The position numbers and the translations under genes are program-made. The notes beneath the pieces were generated by a model. It ran no database searches. It was not told the DNA's origin and worked only from the letters and a program-made list of their open reading frames with translations. DNA of 64,000 bases, taken from contig NZ_VIGB01000003.1 of assembly GCF_006636205.1 (NCBI RefSeq), positions 6,388,501 to 6,452,500 of the forward strand. The letters are read 5' to 3'. The DNA is from Kitasatospora acidiphila (lineage in GTDB: Bacteria; Actinomycetota; Actinomycetes; Streptomycetales; Streptomycetaceae). Positions 18,424 to 26,715 of the stretch are shown here, piece after piece (position 1 is the stretch's first letter; each line of letters begins with the position of its first letter).

Positions 18424-18980
18424 TGGGCGTCCTTCACCGTCATCACCTGACCGGCCACCACCAGCAGCACCTGGTCGGCGGCCTCGGCGACGGCCATGTT
18501 GAGCCGCCCCAGGGTGTCCCGGAACCGCCGGCCGGCCGCGGTGGCGGGCACCACGCCCAGCCCGACCTCGTTGCTGACCAGCACCACCTGACGCGAGGTC
18601 AGCCGGACCGCCTCGGCCAGCTCGGCGCACCGCCCGGCCACCGAGGCCTCGGCGGACCGGACCCAGTCGCCGTCGTCCCAGGCGCCGGCCCGGTCCATCA
18701 CATGGGTCAGCCACAGGCCCAGGCAGTCGATCAGCACCGGGGCCGGGTCGGCCCCGTCGGCCAGCACCGCCTCCAGGTCCCAGGTCTCCGCGGTGCGCCA
18801 GCCGGCCGGCCGGCGCCGCCGGTGCAGCTCGACCCGGGCCGCCCACTCGGCGTCGCCCTCACGGTTGCCGCCGGTGGCCACGTAGAGGACGTCGGGGTGC
18901 TCGCCGAGCAGCTGTTCGGCCCGGGTCGACTTGCCGGACCGGGCCCCGCCGAGGATCAGGGTGCGTGTCATACGCTCCAT
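18408..18980 (-). CDS. cobU: adenosylcobinamide kinase/guanylyltransferase CobU
   Basis: Phosphorylates adenosylcobinamide and attaches GMP, making the CobS substrate. The 190-residue protein has the P-loop GGARSGKST near the N-terminus, VLYVATGG, the HRRRRPAGWRT segment with the conserved His, VLIDCLGLWLTH and VLVSNEVGLGVVP. Starts at 18980 or 18971 are both possible (MERMTRTLILGG); the upstream ATG has the better-placed purine stretch. The C-terminal residues come from the arm of a palindromic repeat, so the natural end may have been replaced. Confidence 0.93.
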   Translation of the reverse strand: MERMTRTLILGGARSGKSTRAEQLLGEHPDVLYVATGGNREGDAEWAARVELHRRRRPAGWRTAETWDLEAVLADGADPAPVLIDCLGLWLTHVMDRAGAWDDGDWVRSAEASVAGRCAELAEAVRLTSRQVVLVSNEVGLGVVPATAAGRRFRDTLGRLNMAVAEAADQVLLVVAGQVMTVKDAQRGRQ

Positions 18981-19069
18981 CCTGGCCCACCGGGGTTGAC
19001 CGGTGGCAGGGCGGGCAGCCTGCCTGTCTGGAGCTCGCACGACAGAGACGACCGAGACGGAGTGGACCC

Positions 19070-19273
19070 ATGGCGTGGACGTGGCAGTACCTGGGGGCGG
19101 ACGGCGCGCAGCTGGACCCGGCGAGCGGCTCGGCCGAGGAGTTCTCCAGCCAGGGCGATGCGGAGAGCTGGATCGGCGAGGAGTGGAAGGGCCTCAAGGA
19201 GGACGGCGTCGACACGGTGGTGCTGCTGGAGGACGGCGCGAAGGTCTACGGGATGAGCCTGCAGGAGGGCTGA
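19070..19273 (+). CDS. small conserved protein, 67 aa
   Basis: An acidic 67-residue protein starting MAWTWQYLGADG with the conserved middle AESWIGEEWKGLKEDGVDTVVLLEDG. GGAG lies eight bases before the ATG. Small proteins of this type are widespread in streptomycetes; I know of no function. It is divergent from cobU (about 90 bp shared promoter space) and converges on the methyltransferase gene with a 19-bp gap. Confidence 0.85.
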   Translation: MAWTWQYLGADGAQLDPASGSAEEFSSQGDAESWIGEEWKGLKEDGVDTVVLLEDGAKVYGMSLQEG

Positions 19274-19292
19274 CGGTCCGCCGGGGCGGGCA

Positions 19293-20237
19293 CTACTTGG
19301 TGCCCACCAGGTGCAGCAGCGCGGCGACCTGGCGGTACGGGTCCTCGCGCCCGGCCCGCTCCTCGGCGTCCAGCAGCTGGCCGAGCTGGCGCCCGTCCAC
19401 CGGGGCGGCGTGGTCCGGCGTCGCGTCGGTGAAGACCCGCACGCCGTACCAGTGCCGCAGCGGCACGGACACCTCGCGCAGGGTGGTGGCCAGATCGGCG
19501 AGCCGGTCGGCGCGGGCGCTCAGGCCGAGCCGGTTGGTGTAGTGGTCGGAGTCGAAGGCCTGCACGGCGGCGCGCCAGTCGCCGGTGAGGCCGGCCCGCA
19601 TGGCCAGTGCGTCCCGGTTGCGGGCCAGCAGCGAGAGCAGGCCGCCGGGGGCGATCATCCGGGCCAGCGAGGCGATCAGCGGGCCGGGGTCGGGCAGGTA
19701 CATCAGCACCCCGTGGCAGAGCACCACGTCGAAGCTGCCCGGGTCGAACCAGCGCCCGCAGTGGTGGCCGTCGCCGCTGAGCAGCCGGACCCGGTCGCGC
19801 ACCTCGGGCGACTCGGCGCCGAGCAGCGCCTGGGCGGCGCCCAGGGTGACCGGGTCGGAGTCCAGGCCGGTGACCCAGTGGCCGGCCCGGGCCAGCCGGA
19901 TGGCCTGGGTGCCCTGGCCGCAGCCGACGTCCAGCACCCGCAGCGGCTCCTGGACCACCCGCATCCCGAAGTGCTGCAGCAGCTGCTCGGCCAGCTGGCG
20001 GCCCACCATCTCCTGGCGGACCAGGTTGTGCAGCCCGCCCTGCCGCTCCAGCCAGGCTCCGGCGCCGCCGGCGAACGAGCCGCTGCGGGCGGGCAGGCCG
20101 TGCTGCGGGTAGCCGTTGCCAGTCGGGGCGGGGTCGCGCTCGTGCCCGCCGTCGGTCTGGCCGGGCAGCGCGTACAGGCCGGGCCCCGTGCCCGTGGCGG
20201 CGGGGGCCCAGTCGTACGGCAGCGGTTCCGCGGTCAG
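19293..20237 (-). CDS. SAM-dependent methyltransferase, probable CTG start
   Basis: Class I methyltransferase of 314 residues. The SAM-binding motif is VLDVGCGQGTQAIRLARAG, with GLDSDP, FDVVLCHGVLMYL and GGLLSLLARN following in the usual order. The substrate is unknown. The frame is open well upstream of the first ATG (20009), and the extra segment (TAEPLPYDWAPA to LERQGGLHNLVRQEM) looks like genuine conserved protein. The only start that keeps it is a CTG at 20237, which overlaps the stop of the upstream DUF3043 gene as CTGA. If that is wrong, the protein starts at 20009 and loses 76 residues. Confidence 0.85.
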   Translation of the reverse strand: MTAEPLPYDWAPAATGTGPGLYALPGQTDGGHERDPAPTGNGYPQHGLPARSGSFAGGAGAWLERQGGLHNLVRQEMVGRQLAEQLLQHFGMRVVQEPLRVLDVGCGQGTQAIRLARAGHWVTGLDSDPVTLGAAQALLGAESPEVRDRVRLLSGDGHHCGRWFDPGSFDVVLCHGVLMYLPDPGPLIASLARMIAPGGLLSLLARNRDALAMRAGLTGDWRAAVQAFDSDHYTNRLGLSARADRLADLATTLREVSVPLRHWYGVRVFTDATPDHAAPVDGRQLGQLLDAEERAGREDPYRQVAALLHLVGTK

Positions 20238-20830
20238 GGGTGCTCGCCCCGCTTCACCTGCGGCTTGGGCAGCCGCAGTCGGCGCAGCTGGAGGTTGCGC
20301 ATCAGGCCGTACATCACGGTGCCGCGGCTGTCGGTGTCCGGGAACCGGTTGGCCAGCGCCCGGCGCAGGCCCAGGCCGAGCCGCACGAAGTCGACGATCA
20401 CCAGGATCAGGAAGATCAGGAAGAGCAGCGTGGAGAGCAGCTGCAGGGCCGGCACCCGCACGATGCTGAGGATCAGGATCAGCACGGCGAACGGGAGGAA
20501 GAACTCGGCCACCGACCAGCGGGAGTCCATGTAGTCGCGGGCGAACTTGCGCACCGGGCCCTTGTCACGGGCCGGCAGGGCGCGCTCGTCACCGTTGATC
20601 AGGGCCTCGCGCTGCTTCTCGCGCTCGGCTCGAAGCCGCTCCCGGGACTGCCGGGACGCCTCCTTGCGGTCCTTGGGCACGCTCACCCGGACGCGGCGGT
20701 TGGCCTGGGCCTCGCTGCGCTTGGGGGTGGGGCGGCCCTTCTTCGCCTGCGGGTCGCGGGGCTGGGCGTCGTCCTGCTCGGCCAGCGCGGTGGCGGAGGA
20801 GGTGGCTTCATCTGAACGGCGTCGGAACAC
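20234..20830 (-). CDS. DUF3043 membrane protein
   Basis: A 198-residue protein with a charged N-terminal half (KKGRPTPKRSEAQANRR, then a long Arg/Glu-rich helix) and two transmembrane helices (about 112-152: FFLPFAVLILILSIVRV and LLSTLLFLIFLILVIVDFV). The C-terminal GLMRNLQLRRLRLPKPQVK is typical of DUF3043, a family confined to actinobacteria and of unknown role. The GTG at 20830 opens the conserved FRRRSDE start but has no clear ribosome site. Divergent from pspA and coupled to the methyltransferase downstream. Confidence 0.88.
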   Translation of the reverse strand: MFRRRSDEATSSATALAEQDDAQPRDPQAKKGRPTPKRSEAQANRRVRVSVPKDRKEASRQSRERLRAEREKQREALINGDERALPARDKGPVRKFARDYMDSRWSVAEFFLPFAVLILILSIVRVPALQLLSTLLFLIFLILVIVDFVRLGLGLRRALANRFPDTDSRGTVMYGLMRNLQLRRLRLPKPQVKRGEHP

Positions 20831-21058
20831 GATGACAAGGGTACGGGGTGGTCGTCCCGTACGGCTGCCCCCGTCCGGGCGGGCCGTGAGTAGGGGGTGC
20901 AGATCCACCCAGGGGATGAGGCCGGGGCATGGCCGGTCGTAGCAGTCTTGTTGCAGCGGAGTGCACTGCGGTGACGGCCCCGCTGCACCTACACTCGCAG
21001 TAGATAATTCGGTACGAGATAGCAATCCGCAGCCCGGAGAAGGGGGCACCCGAGGCCC
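20831..21058. promoter_or_regulatory. divergent promoter region of DUF3043 gene and pspA
   Basis: Contains a 7-bp inverted repeat GTACGGG-N8-CCCGTAC (20841-20862) close to the DUF3043 start and an A/T-rich TAGATAAT (21001-21008) that could be the pspA -10 element. I see no good -35 partner, so an alternative sigma factor is possible, as is usual for envelope-stress genes. Confidence 0.4.
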
Positions 21059-21877
21059 ATGAGCGACGGAATCATGAAGCGTATGGGGCTAATCTTCCGC
21101 TCCAAGGCGAACAAGGCCCTGGACCGGGCGGAGGATCCCCGCGAGACGCTGGACTACTCGTACCAGAAGCAGCTCGAGCTGCTGCAGAAGGTCCGCCGGG
21201 GTGTCGCCGACGTCGCCACCTCGCGCAAGCGGCTGGAGCTCCAGCTGACCCAGCTCCAGCAGCAGTCTGCCAAGTACGAGGAGCAGGGCCGCAAGGCGCT
21301 GTCCCTGGGCCGGGAGGACCTGGCCCGGGAGGCGCTGACCCGCAAGTCCGCGATGCAGGGGCAGATCAACGACCTCCAGGTGCAGTACCAGCAGCTGCAG
21401 GGCGAGGAGGAGAAGCTCACCCTCGCTTCCCAGCGGCTGCAGGCCAAGGTGGACGCCTTCCGCACCAAGAAGGAGACCATCAAGGCCACCTACACCGCTG
21501 CCCAGGCGCAGACCCGGATCGCCGAGTCGTTCTCCGGCATCTCCGAGGAGATGGGCGACGTCGGCCTGGCGATCCAGCGGGCCGAGGACAAGACGGCGCA
21601 GATGCAGGCCCGGGCCGGCGCGATCGACGAGCTGCTCGCCTCCGGCGCGCTCGACGACCCGAGCGGTCTGCGCAAGGACGACATCGAGGCCGAGCTGGAG
21701 CGGGTGGCCGGCGGTAGCGACGTGGAGCTGGAGCTGGCCCGGATGAAGGCCGAGCTGAGCGGCGGCTCCACCGGCCCGGCGGCGCTGGAGCAGGGCAACG
21801 GCGGCGGCGCGCAGCAGCACCAGAACGGGCACGGCCAGCAGGACACCCCGCCGCCCACCATCAACTACCAGAAGTAA
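21059..21877 (+). CDS. pspA: PspA/IM30 family membrane-stress protein
   Basis: Peripheral membrane protein that forms coiled-coil scaffolds protecting the cytoplasmic membrane under stress. The 272-residue protein starts with the amphipathic helix MKRMGLIFRSKANKAL and continues as long coiled-coil (about 30-190, with LELQLTQLQQQSAKYEEQGR), then a hydrophilic tail rich in Gly and Gln. Starts at 21059 or 21074 are possible. Together with the pspAA gene it forms the compact actinobacterial form of the system; no PspB/C genes are adjacent. Confidence 0.93.
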   Translation: MSDGIMKRMGLIFRSKANKALDRAEDPRETLDYSYQKQLELLQKVRRGVADVATSRKRLELQLTQLQQQSAKYEEQGRKALSLGREDLAREALTRKSAMQGQINDLQVQYQQLQGEEEKLTLASQRLQAKVDAFRTKKETIKATYTAAQAQTRIAESFSGISEEMGDVGLAIQRAEDKTAQMQARAGAIDELLASGALDDPSGLRKDDIEAELERVAGGSDVELELARMKAELSGGSTGPAALEQGNGGGAQQHQNGHGQQDTPPPTINYQK

Positions 21878-21912
21878 GTCCACCGGCTCGAACAGCAGGG
21901 AGAAACACCGGC

Positions 21913-22206
21913 ATGATCATGCGGATCATGGCTGAGGGCCAGTTCGAGGTGGCGGACGAACACCTGAACCGGCTCAACCAGCTCGACGACGAGCTGCTCA
22001 AGGCGCTGGACTCGGGCGACGAGGGCAAGTTCCGGACCGCTCTGGACAACCTGCTCGGTGCGGTGCGCGAGGCAGCCGTCCCGGTGGCGGCGGACTACCT
22101 GGGCCCGTCCGACTCGATCCTGCCGCGCGACGGCGCCACGATCGAGGAGGTCCGGGAGTTGCTGCGGACCGAGGGCGACGGCCTGATTCCGGGCATCCCG
22201 GAGTAA
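21913..22206 (+). CDS. pspAA: PspA-associated protein PspAA
   Basis: A 97-residue PspAA-domain protein, recognised from IMRIMAEGQFEVADEHLNRL and the C-terminal GATIEEVRELLRTEGDGLIP. Members are encoded beside pspA in actinobacteria and are thought to modulate it. GGGAG lies 11 bases before the ATG. The gap to pspA is 35 bp, so the two are one operon, closed by the strong hairpin at 22217-22263. Confidence 0.92.
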   Translation: MIMRIMAEGQFEVADEHLNRLNQLDDELLKALDSGDEGKFRTALDNLLGAVREAAVPVAADYLGPSDSILPRDGATIEEVRELLRTEGDGLIPGIPE

Positions 22207-22216
22207 CCGCCGACCG

Positions 22217-22263
22217 ACGTCGAAGGGGCGGCACCCGCACTGCGGGTGCCGCCCCTTCGACGT
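22217..22263. terminator. bidirectional terminator between pspAA and nadA
   Basis: Perfect 23-bp stem (22217-22239 and 22241-22263) starting 11 bases after pspAA and lying 20 bases beyond the end of nadA on the other strand. Very stable and symmetrical, so it can serve both genes. Confidence 0.9.
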
Positions 22264-22282
22264 GAGGCGACGTGAAGAATCG

Positions 22283-23464
22283 TTACGGCAGGGCCAGCAT
22301 CCGGTCCAGGGCGGCCTTGGCGAACTTCTCGGTCTCCGGGTCCACCGTGATCACGTTCGGTACCCGGCCCTCGACCAGCGACTCCAGCGCCCACACCAGG
22401 TGCGGCAGGTCGATCCGGTTCATCGTGGAGCAGAAGCAGACCGAGCGGTCCAGGAAGACGACCTCCTTGTCCGGGTGCGCCTTGGCGAGCCGGCGGACCA
22501 GGTTGAGCTCGGTGCCGATGGCCCACTTGGAGCCGGGCTCGGCGGCGTCCAGCGCCTTGATGATGTACTCGGTGGAGCCCACCAGGTCGGCGGCGGCGAC
22601 CACCTCGTGGCGGCACTCGGGGTGCACCATCACGGTGACGCCCGGGATCCGCTCCCGGACCTCGGCCACCGAGTCCAGGGTGAAGCGGCCGTGCACCGAG
22701 CAGTGCCCGCGCCACAGGATCATCTTGGCGTTCCGCAGCTCCTCGGCGGTCAGGCCGCCGTTCGGCTTGTGCGGGTTGTAGAGCACGCAGTCGTCCAGCG
22801 AGAAGCCCATGTCCCGCACCGCGGTGTTGCGGCCCAGGTGCTGGTCCGGCAGGAACAGCACCTTCTCTCCCTGCTCGAAGGCCCACTCCAGGGCCCGCTT
22901 GGCGTTGGAGGAGGTGCAGATGGTGCCGCCGTGCTTGCCGGTGAACGCCTTGATGTCGGCGGAGGAGTTCATGTAGGAGACCGGCACGGTCACGTCGGCG
23001 ATGCCGGCGTCCCGCAGCACGTCCCAGCACTCGGCGACCTGCTCGGCGGTGGCCATGTCGGCCATCGAGCAGCCGGCCGCCAGGTCCGGCAGCACGACCC
23101 GCTGCGCGTCGCCGGTCAGGATGTCCGCCGACTCGGCCATGAAGTGCACACCGCAGAAGACGATGTACTCGGCCTCCGGACGGGCCGCCGCGTCGCGGGC
23201 CAGCTTGAAGGAGTCACCGGTGACGTCGGCGAACTCGATGACCTCGTCGCGCTGGTAGTGGTGGCCCAGGATGAAGACGCGGTCACCGAGCTTGGCCTTG
23301 GCGGCGCGGGCACGCTCGATCAGCTCCGGGTCGGAGGCGGGCGGCAGATCGCCGGGGCACTCGACGCCGCGCTCGCTGTTCGGGTCGGCCTGGCGGCCGA
23401 GCAGCAGCAGGGCCAGCGGCGTGGCCGTCGGCTCGGTGAAGGTGCTGTCAACGATGGTGGTCAC
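22283..23464 (-). CDS. nadA: quinolinate synthase NadA
   Basis: [4Fe-4S] enzyme that condenses iminoaspartate with dihydroxyacetone phosphate to quinolinate for de novo NAD synthesis. The 393-residue protein has the long actinobacterial form, with GHHYQRDEVIEFADVTGDSF, FCGVHFMAESADIL, CTSSNAKRALEWAF, LPDQHLGRNTA, VMVHPECRHEVV and the C-terminal DRSVCFCSTMNRID. GTG at 23464, with GGAGGG upstream at normal spacing, is preferred over the ATG-like start 30 bases earlier. No nadB or nadC is in the window. Controlled perhaps by the dyad at 23515-23546. Confidence 0.96.
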   Translation of the reverse strand: MTTIVDSTFTEPTATPLALLLLGRQADPNSERGVECPGDLPPASDPELIERARAAKAKLGDRVFILGHHYQRDEVIEFADVTGDSFKLARDAAARPEAEYIVFCGVHFMAESADILTGDAQRVVLPDLAAGCSMADMATAEQVAECWDVLRDAGIADVTVPVSYMNSSADIKAFTGKHGGTICTSSNAKRALEWAFEQGEKVLFLPDQHLGRNTAVRDMGFSLDDCVLYNPHKPNGGLTAEELRNAKMILWRGHCSVHGRFTLDSVAEVRERIPGVTVMVHPECRHEVVAAADLVGSTEYIIKALDAAEPGSKWAIGTELNLVRRLAKAHPDKEVVFLDRSVCFCSTMNRIDLPHLVWALESLVEGRVPNVITVDPETEKFAKAALDRMLALP

Positions 23465-23514
23465 GGGCGGCTGCCCTCCTGTGCGGCCGGACACTACCAG
23501 CCTTCTCGTCTATC

Positions 23515-23546
23515 TGACGCTATCTATCATAACCCTGTTAGCGTCA
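23515..23546. promoter_or_regulatory. operator-like dyad upstream of nadA
   Basis: Perfect 8-bp inverted repeat TGACGCTA-N16-TAGCGTCA, 51 bases before the nadA start, inside the only A/T-rich patch of the region (TATGAT occurs between the arms on the minus strand and could be a -10). This position fits repressor control of nadA, by an NAD-pathway regulator for example; that is inference. Confidence 0.5.
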
Positions 23547-23672
23547 CTCTGACGATGGACATCGTGTCGATGTGACGCGATCGTCTCGACGGATCGGCGT
23601 GACGTCAGGTCGACTCGACTCAGTGCGCGCGCGCCCCGGCGATCATGGCCGGGAGCGTGTTTGCTGGGCTCT

Positions 23673-24599
23673 ATGAAGGCAATCGCGATCCAACGGTACG
23701 GCGGCCCCGAGGTCGTCGAGTTCCTGGAGCTGCCCGACCCCAAGCTGGATCCCGACGCGGTGCTGGTCCGGGTCAAGGCGGCCGGCCTCAACCCGGCCGA
23801 CCGGCACATCCGGGAGGGCACCGCGGACGCCGTGCTGGAGGTGCGGTTCCCGCTGGTCCTGGGCTGGGACGTGGCCGGCGTGGTGGAGCGGGTGGGCCCT
23901 GCGGTGACCGAGTACCAGGTGGGCGACAAGGTGATCGGCTACGTCCACAAGGACTGGGTGCAGAACGGCACCTTCGCCGAGCTGGTCGCCTGCCCGGTGC
24001 GCACCCTGGCCCGCAAGCCCGCCTCGCTCGACTGGGCGCAGGCCGGCGGGCTGCCACTGGCCGGGCTGACCGCCTACCAGGGGCTGCACCGGGCGCTGGC
24101 CGTCAAGCCGGGCGAGACGGTGCTGATCCACGCGGCGGCCGGCGGGGTGGGCAGCATGGCCACCCAGATCGCCGTCGCCCTCGGCGCCCGGGTGATCGGC
24201 ACCGCGAGCGAGCACAACCACGGCTATCTGCGTTCGCTGGGCGCCGAGCCGGTCGCTTACGGGGAGGGGCTGGCCGACCGGGTCCGGGAGCTCGCCCCGC
24301 AGGGTGTGGACGCCGCCTTCGACCTGGTCGGCGGCTCGGCGCTGGAGGTGTCCCGGGAGCTGGTCGCCGACCCGGAGCGGATCGCCTCGGTCGTCGACAC
24401 CGCCGTGGTCGACCACGGCGGCCGCTACGTCTGGGCGCGCCCCGACCCGGCCGGCCTCGCCGCCCTCGGGGACCTCGCCGACAGCGGCCGGCTCACCGTC
24501 AACGTGGCCGCCACCTTCCCGCTGGCCCAGGCCGCCTCCGCCCAGGAACTGCTGGCCGAGCGCCGCACCCGCGGCAAGATCGTGCTGACCGTGGACTGA
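23673..24599 (+). CDS. zinc-less MDR oxidoreductase (quinone oxidoreductase-like)
   Basis: A 308-residue NADP-dependent medium-chain reductase. GroES-like fold with AAGLNPADRHIREG and LGWDVAGVVERVGPAV, nucleotide-binding fold HAAAGGVGSMATQIAVALGARVIGTAS (split here only for naming) and the C-terminal RTRGKIVLTVD. The zinc-ligand cysteines of alcohol dehydrogenases are absent, so a quinone or enone reductase is the best guess. ATG at 23673 begins the conserved KAIAIQRYGGPEV. Divergent from nadA; no operon partner is evident. Confidence 0.9.
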   Translation: MKAIAIQRYGGPEVVEFLELPDPKLDPDAVLVRVKAAGLNPADRHIREGTADAVLEVRFPLVLGWDVAGVVERVGPAVTEYQVGDKVIGYVHKDWVQNGTFAELVACPVRTLARKPASLDWAQAGGLPLAGLTAYQGLHRALAVKPGETVLIHAAAGGVGSMATQIAVALGARVIGTASEHNHGYLRSLGAEPVAYGEGLADRVRELAPQGVDAAFDLVGGSALEVSRELVADPERIASVVDTAVVDHGGRYVWARPDPAGLAALGDLADSGRLTVNVAATFPLAQAASAQELLAERRTRGKIVLTVD

Positions 24600-24693
24600 T
24601 CACCGGATGGTGGACTGATCAGCAGGGTTCGGGAGAATGGGGGCGGCGGTAACCGCCGTCCGCAATCCGAACCCTCTGGGAGACCGGCCAGCC

Positions 24694-25161
24694 ATGAGCA
24701 CCAGCAGACCCCCGTCCGAGCTGGGCGGAGTCTCCCTGGACGAGACCGACCGCCTGCTGCTGGCCCATCTGGGCCGGGACGGCCGGGCCTCGTACGCGGA
24801 GATCGGCCTGCTCGCCAACCTCTCGGCGACCGCCGTGCGCCGCCGGATCGACCGGCTGCGGGCCCGCGGCGTGGTGCGCGGTTTCACCGTGGTGCTCGAC
24901 CCGGAGCTGCTCGGCTGGCAGACCGAGGCCTTCGTCGAGGTCTACTGCCGCGAGCGGACCGCGCCGGAGGAGATCCTGGCCAGCCTGCGCCAGTTCCCCG
25001 AGGTGGTCGCGGCCTGGACGGTCACCGGCGACCCGGACGCCCTGGTCCACCTGCGGGCCGCCGACACCCGCCACCTGGAGGCGGTGATCGAGCGGATCCG
25101 CAAGGAGCCCGGCGTCCAGCGCAGCCGCAGCTCGGTGGTGCTCTCCCGGTTGATCGGCTGA
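24694..25161 (+). CDS. Lrp/AsnC family transcriptional regulator
   Basis: A 155-residue regulator with an N-terminal winged HTH (LDETDRLLLAHLGRDGRASYAEIG, then LSATAVRRRIDRLRARGVVRG) and a C-terminal RAM ligand-binding domain (about 75-150). GGGAG precedes the ATG. It stands 152 bp upstream of the PLP decarboxylase gene on the same strand. Lrp regulators often control an adjacent amino-acid enzyme gene, so that enzyme is the likely target. Confidence 0.92.
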   Translation: MSTSRPPSELGGVSLDETDRLLLAHLGRDGRASYAEIGLLANLSATAVRRRIDRLRARGVVRGFTVVLDPELLGWQTEAFVEVYCRERTAPEEILASLRQFPEVVAAWTVTGDPDALVHLRAADTRHLEAVIERIRKEPGVQRSRSSVVLSRLIG

Positions 25162-25313
25162 CCCGCGGGCCGCTGGGACCGGAGCACGCAGGAATCCTGC
25201 GCCAGGGCCGCCGAAGACGCTCGAAAGCTGCCTGGACCGGCGCATTCGGACGCGCGGGTGACACCCCGCGCTGCCTACGCTGATCCGAGTTGTTCAGCCG
25301 AAGGAGTACCCCT

Positions 25314-26681
25314 GTGAGCACCGCACCCAACCGCATGCACCGGCCCGACAACGAGCTGGTCGACCTGGTCTTCGGCTACATGCGCGAGCGGCTGCAGTAC
25401 GACCCGGTGCCGCTCGACCACCCCGGGGACGGCGAGCAGCTGCGCGCGCACCTGGCCGGCCTGCTGAACGAGCACGGCAACAACCCGGCCGATGTGCTCA
25501 AGCTCTACGACCACGAGCTGTCCCGCGCGGTGATCTCCGCCGACAGCCCGCGCTACCTCTCCTTCATCCCGTGCGCGCCGACCAAGGCCGCGCTGCTCTT
25601 CGACATGGTGGTCTCCTGCGCCTCGCTGCAGGGCATCTCCTGGCTGGAGGCGGCCGGTGCGATCGCCGCCGAGAACCAGGTGCTGCGCCTGATAGCCGAC
25701 CGGGCCGGGCTGCCCGAGACGGCCGGCGGCACCTTCGTCTCCGGTGGCTCGGCCGGCAACCTCTCGGCGCTGGTGGTGGCCCGCGACACGGCCCGCCGCA
25801 AGCTGGGCGTCGGCCCGGAGGCCCGGCTGCGGATCGCGGTGGCCGACCAGGTGCACTCCTCGGTGAAGAACACCTTCAACATCATCGGCGTGGAGGCCTT
25901 CAAGGTCCCGACCGTGGACCGCCGGTTCACCGGCGAGGCGCTGCGGGCCGCGCTGGCCGCCGACCCCAACCCCGAAACCGTCATCGCCGTGGTCGGCACC
26001 GCCGGCACCACCAACGAGGGCATCATCGACGACCTGCAGGGCCTGTCCGAGGTCACCCGGGAGCGCGGCCTGTGGTTCCACGTGGACGGCGCGTACGGTG
26101 GCGCCGGCCTGTTCGCCCCCTCGATCCGGGAGCGCTACAACGGCATCGAGCACGCCGACTCCTTCGTCGTCGACCCGCACAAGTGGCTGTTCGCGCCCTT
26201 CGACTGCGCCGCGCTGCTCTACCGCGAGCCGCGCCTGGCCAAGGCCGTGCACACCCAGGACGCCGGCTACCTGGACGTGCTGCACCACGAGGGCGACGAG
26301 TGGAACCCCACCGACTACGCCTACCACCTGACCCGCCGGGCCCGCGGCCTGCCGCTCTGGTTCTCGCTCGCGGTGCACGGCACCCAGGCCTACACCGACG
26401 CGATCGAGGAGGGCCTCACGCTGGCCCGGGACACCGCCCAGCTGATCCGCGAGACCGAGCACCTGGAACTGCTGCACGACCCGCAGCTCTCCGCGGTCTG
26501 CTTCCGCCGCACCGGCTGGACCGAGCAGCAGTACTACGACTGGTCGCACCAGCTGCTCGCCGACCAGATCGGCTTCGTCACCCCCACCGGCTGGGACGGC
26601 GAGACGGTGGCCCGGTTCGCGTTCCTGCACCCGGGCACCACCATGGAGATGGTCCGGGAGATCCTGGACACCATGGCCTGA
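25314..26681 (+). CDS. PLP-dependent group II amino-acid decarboxylase
   Basis: A 455-residue PLP enzyme of the aromatic/glutamate/aspartate decarboxylase group. Features in order: AENQVLRLIADRAGLP, the GGTFVSGGSAGNLSAL cofactor loop, ADQVHSSVKN, WFHVDGAYGGAGLFAP (Asp to the pyridine ring), and FVVDPHKWLFAPFDCAALL with the Schiff-base lysine. The substrate cannot be told from sequence; it is sometimes annotated as aspartate aminotransferase. GTG at 25314 is preceded by AAGGAG at ideal spacing. Likely regulated by the Lrp protein encoded upstream. Confidence 0.92.
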   Translation: MSTAPNRMHRPDNELVDLVFGYMRERLQYDPVPLDHPGDGEQLRAHLAGLLNEHGNNPADVLKLYDHELSRAVISADSPRYLSFIPCAPTKAALLFDMVVSCASLQGISWLEAAGAIAAENQVLRLIADRAGLPETAGGTFVSGGSAGNLSALVVARDTARRKLGVGPEARLRIAVADQVHSSVKNTFNIIGVEAFKVPTVDRRFTGEALRAALAADPNPETVIAVVGTAGTTNEGIIDDLQGLSEVTRERGLWFHVDGAYGGAGLFAPSIRERYNGIEHADSFVVDPHKWLFAPFDCAALLYREPRLAKAVHTQDAGYLDVLHHEGDEWNPTDYAYHLTRRARGLPLWFSLAVHGTQAYTDAIEEGLTLARDTAQLIRETEHLELLHDPQLSAVCFRRTGWTEQQYYDWSHQLLADQIGFVTPTGWDGETVARFAFLHPGTTMEMVREILDTMA

Positions 26682-26715
26682 CCACGGCCTTGAAGGACCT
26701 ACAAGCTGTGCTCGA

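Noticed and set aside
18981..19069. Cobalamin riboswitch upstream of cobU
   Set aside because: Only 89 bases separate cobU from the divergent small gene and no B12-box sequence is visible.
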